A stretch of DNA of 9,628 nucleotides, taken from positions 1 through 9,628 of the forward strand of contig JANREF010000338.1 of assembly GCA_030726195.1 (NCBI GenBank), read 5' to 3'. The notes under the pieces are model-generated. The model worked only from the letters and a program-made list of their open reading frames with translations. It had not been told where the DNA came from and searched no databases. This document shows positions 7,891 to 9,628 of the stretch, one piece after another (the stretch's first letter is position 1; each line of letters opens with the position of its first letter). Both the position numbers and the translations under genes were made by a program. This DNA comes from Burkholderiaceae bacterium (GTDB lineage Bacteria; Pseudomonadota; Gammaproteobacteria; Burkholderiales; Burkholderiaceae_C).

Positions 7891-7938
7891 GCGCAAAGGC
7901 GCAAAGGCGCAGAGGTGTAAGGGCGTAAAGACGTCAAG
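7891..7938. repeat. Degenerate octamer tandem repeat, about six units
   Basis: Six consecutive eight-base units fit the consensus GCGYAAAG. Units one and two (7891–7906) are identical GCGCAAAG. Unit three has one change, and units four to six (7915–7938) drift to GTGTAAGG, GCGTAAAG and ACGTCAAG. On the other strand this reads as CTTTGCGC repeats, which I recall as a short repeat type scattered through spacers of many environmental bacteria. The unit is much shorter than plasmid iterons. The run ends 74 bases before the dnaB start. Confidence 0.7.
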
Positions 7939-8012
7939 TCATCACCGACCAGCGCCCAAGCCATTGAGCACCCCACCGCTAGCCATCTAACCCGCAACAA
8001 CGACTGCCACAC

Positions 8013-9434
8013 GTGAACGATTTTTCTTCCTCTGATACTGATTACTTGAGCACCGCTGGTTTTGGCGAGCACGACCAACAGGTGGCCAAACTGCGCGTGC
8101 CGCCGCATTCGCTGGAGGCGGAGTCCAGCGTGATCGGCGGTTTGTTGCTGGACAATTCGGCTTGGGACCGTGTGGCTGATTTGTTGGCCAGCGACGATTT
8201 TTACCGTTTCGAGCACAGGCTGATTTTTCAGGCCATTCACGACCTGACCAACAACAGCAAGCCTGCCGACGTGATCACAGTGTTCGAGCATCTGCAAGGC
8301 AATGGCAAAGCGGTAGAGGCGGGTGGCTTGGCCTACCTCAACAACTTGGCGCAGTACGTGCCCAGTGCCGCCAACATTCGCCGCTACGCCGAGATCGTGC
8401 GCGAACGCGGTATTTTGCGCAAGCTGGTCTCGGCCAGCGATGACATTGCGACCAACGCTTTTAATCCGCAAGGCAAAACCGTCGCACAGGTGCTGGACCA
8501 AGCTGAGCAAAAAATCTTCCAAATTGGGGAAGAGGGCTCGCGCATGAAGCAAGGCTTTCAGGCCATGGACAAGCTGGTGGTGGACCTGCTGGACCGTGTG
8601 CAGGAGATGGCCGACAACCCCAACGACATCACCGGTGTGCCCACAGGCTTTATTGACCTAGACCGCATGACCTCTGGCCTGCAAGCGGGCGACTTGGTGG
8701 TGCTTGCGGCTCGCCCGTCTATGGGTAAGACTGCGTTTGCCATCAACATCGCCGAGCACGTCGCACTCCACGAGCAGCTCCCTGTGGCGGTGTTCTCCAT
8801 GGAAATGGGCGCAGCGCAGCTGGCCGTGCGTGTGGTGGGCTCGATTGGACGCATTCACCAAGGTCGCCTGCGTACCGGCAAGCTCAACGATGAGGAATGG
8901 CCACGCTTGACCGAGGCGATTGAGCAGTTGCGCACCGTGTCGCTGCACATCGATGAAACACCTGGCCTCACGCCCAGCGAGCTGCGCGCCAATGCGCGCC
9001 GTTTGGCCAGGAGTTGCGGCAAGTTGGGCTTGATCGTGGTCGACTACTTGCAGCTGATGAGTGGCAGCAAGTCCGACGGTGAAAACCGCGCCACCGAACT
9101 GGGCGAGATTTCGCGAGGTTTGAAGATGCTGGCGAAAGAGCTGCAATGCCCCGTGATTGCGCTGTCCCAGCTCAACCGCAGCGTGGAACAGCGCACCGAT
9201 AAGCGTCCCATGATGAGCGACTTGCGAGAGTCGGGCGCCATTGAGCAAGACGCCGACATCATCATGTTCATTTACCGAGACGATTACTACAACAAAGAAA
9301 CCAGCAAGGACCCGGGCGTGGCCGAGATCATCATCGGCAAGCAGCGTAACGGCCCCACCGGCACCGTGCGCTTGGCGTTTATGAACCACTTGACCCGCTT
9401 TGAGAGCTTGGCCTCCAGCGGTGACGACTTTTAA
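8013..9434 (+). CDS. dnaB: Replicative DNA helicase DnaB
   Basis: DnaB is the hexameric 5'-3' helicase that unwinds DNA at the replication fork and recruits DnaG primase. The 473-residue protein (E. coli 471) has the N-terminal primase-interacting helical domain (about 28–130, starting LRVPPHSLEAESSVIGGLLL), a linker helix near 160–173, and the RecA-like motor domain from about 205. The Walker A motif is ARPSMGKT (233–240, Lys239). Walker B is LIVVDYLQLM with Asp344. SQLNRSVE, SDLRESGAIEQDADIIMFIYR and GKQRNGPTGTV follow, including the arginine-finger region. No intein interrupts it. The GTG at 8013 is the first plausible start after an in-frame TAG at 7980–7982 and matches family length, but no Shine-Dalgarno is visible before it. 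The first internal ATG lies at residue 178, far too late. Confidence 0.97.
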   Translation: MNDFSSSDTDYLSTAGFGEHDQQVAKLRVPPHSLEAESSVIGGLLLDNSAWDRVADLLASDDFYRFEHRLIFQAIHDLTNNSKPADVITVFEHLQGNGKAVEAGGLAYLNNLAQYVPSAANIRRYAEIVRERGILRKLVSASDDIATNAFNPQGKTVAQVLDQAEQKIFQIGEEGSRMKQGFQAMDKLVVDLLDRVQEMADNPNDITGVPTGFIDLDRMTSGLQAGDLVVLAARPSMGKTAFAINIAEHVALHEQLPVAVFSMEMGAAQLAVRVVGSIGRIHQGRLRTGKLNDEEWPRLTEAIEQLRTVSLHIDETPGLTPSELRANARRLARSCGKLGLIVVDYLQLMSGSKSDGENRATELGEISRGLKMLAKELQCPVIALSQLNRSVEQRTDKRPMMSDLRESGAIEQDADIIMFIYRDDYYNKETSKDPGVAEIIIGKQRNGPTGTVRLAFMNHLTRFESLASSGDDF

Positions 9435-9562
9435 GCCAGCCACTCGCGCCATGCGCCAAGCCTGAAGCGCCCTTGAAGGCTGCGGTTATGGTGCAGCGCA
9501 GGCGTCGCCGCGGCGGGGGTGCTGTGGTGCTAGCGTGCCTAGGCTGCGGTGGTGATTGGTGT

Positions 9563-9628
9563 TCAGCTGAGTAAGAAATACCGCAACATCAGCGTGGCCA
9601 CAGCTACGATGCTTAGGCCGACCAGCCA
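9563..9628 (-). CDS. C-terminal end of a probable membrane protein (truncated by window)
   Basis: On the minus strand an open frame enters from the right edge and runs 21 codons to a TGA at 9565–9563. It reads WLVGLSIVAVATLML followed by RYFLLS. This has the make-up of a terminal transmembrane helix with a single basic residue and a short tail. It would converge on dnaB with a 128-base spacer (9435–9562). That spacer has only a weak five-pair stem (9459–9463 with 9477–9481) and the palindrome CGCCGCGGCG (9506–9515), and no U-tracted terminator. The fragment is too short to name a family, and chance hydrophobic frames of this length do occur. Confidence 0.4.
   Translation of the reverse strand, partial: WLVGLSIVAVATLMLRYFLLS

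Larger units (their letters stand above)
7604..8012. other. Gene-free region upstream of dnaB
   Basis: About 410 bases carry no convincing gene on either strand. The long minus-strand frame that covers part of it (7875–8552) is mostly antisense to dnaB. The region holds an inverted repeat (7640–7689), two DnaA-box-like sites (7671–7703), a weak promoter candidate (7709–7736), two copies of ACATGTGT (7726–7733, 7772–7779), and an octamer repeat run (7891–7938). Between about 7780 and 7890 I see nothing specific. The dnaB promoter must lie somewhere here. Confidence 0.6.

Noticed and set aside
7640..7938. Replication origin or plasmid-type iteron origin
   Set aside because: There are only one or two DnaA boxes, no AT-rich unwinding stretch, an 8-base repeat far shorter than iterons, and no initiator gene beside it.
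7875..8552. 225-codon minus-strand open frame crossing the dnaB start
   Set aside because: Most of it is antisense to dnaB, and its C-terminal part is just the octamer repeat translated.
8658..9452. 264-codon minus-strand open frame over dnaB
   Set aside because: It is antisense to conserved DnaB motor motifs and rich in His, Ala and Val as expected of a shadow frame.
1..9628. A novel defence, mobile or biosynthetic system
   Set aside because: Every gene with good support is a conserved housekeeping gene in an expected arrangement; no transposase, integrase, CRISPR repeats or unknown multi-gene cassette is present.

Overview
This window looks like a core chromosomal segment from a betaproteobacterium of the order Burkholderiales, most likely the family Comamonadaceae; I cannot fix the genus. 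The call rests on the protein flavour (DnaB, CarA/CarB, S6 and L9 read like Burkholderiales orthologues), the rnhB–SpoU methyltransferase overlap, the rpsF–priB–rpsR–rplI order, and two promoters with the same GGCTATAAT core. Base composition looks only moderately GC-rich by eye. I see no transposase, phage gene, tRNA, rRNA or CRISPR array.

Layout. (1) 1–1389: the 3' part of rnhB (RNase HII), overlapping by four bases a SpoU/TrmH-family RNA 2'-O-ribose methyltransferase gene. (2) 1390–5942: a promoter-bearing spacer, then carA and carB, two bases apart, encoding both subunits of carbamoyl-phosphate synthetase. (3) 5943–6091: a spacer with a hairpin, a TATAAT promoter core and a bulged leader stem-loop. 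(4) 6092–7545: the compact operon rpsF–priB–rpsR–rplI (S6, primosomal protein N, S18, L9), closed by a strong rho-independent terminator at 7566–7603. (5) 7604–8012: about 410 bases without a gene, holding a perfect DnaA box, a near-match box, an inverted repeat, and a run of six degenerate 8-base repeats. (6) 8013–9434: dnaB, the replicative helicase, with a GTG start and no visible Shine-Dalgarno sequence. (7) 9435–9628: a spacer and the last 21 codons of a probable convergent minus-strand membrane protein gene.

How the genes fit together. carAB feeds arginine and pyrimidine synthesis. rpsF/rpsR/rplI supply ribosomal proteins, and priB in the same operon supplies a replication-restart factor, so translation and replication genes are co-expressed. 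dnaB follows but is separated by the terminator and the long spacer, so it probably has its own promoter.

No gene here is novel. The parts most worth a second look are non-coding: the DnaA-box and repeat-bearing region upstream of dnaB, and the leader hairpin of the S6/S18 operon. Neither amounts to evidence of a new system.
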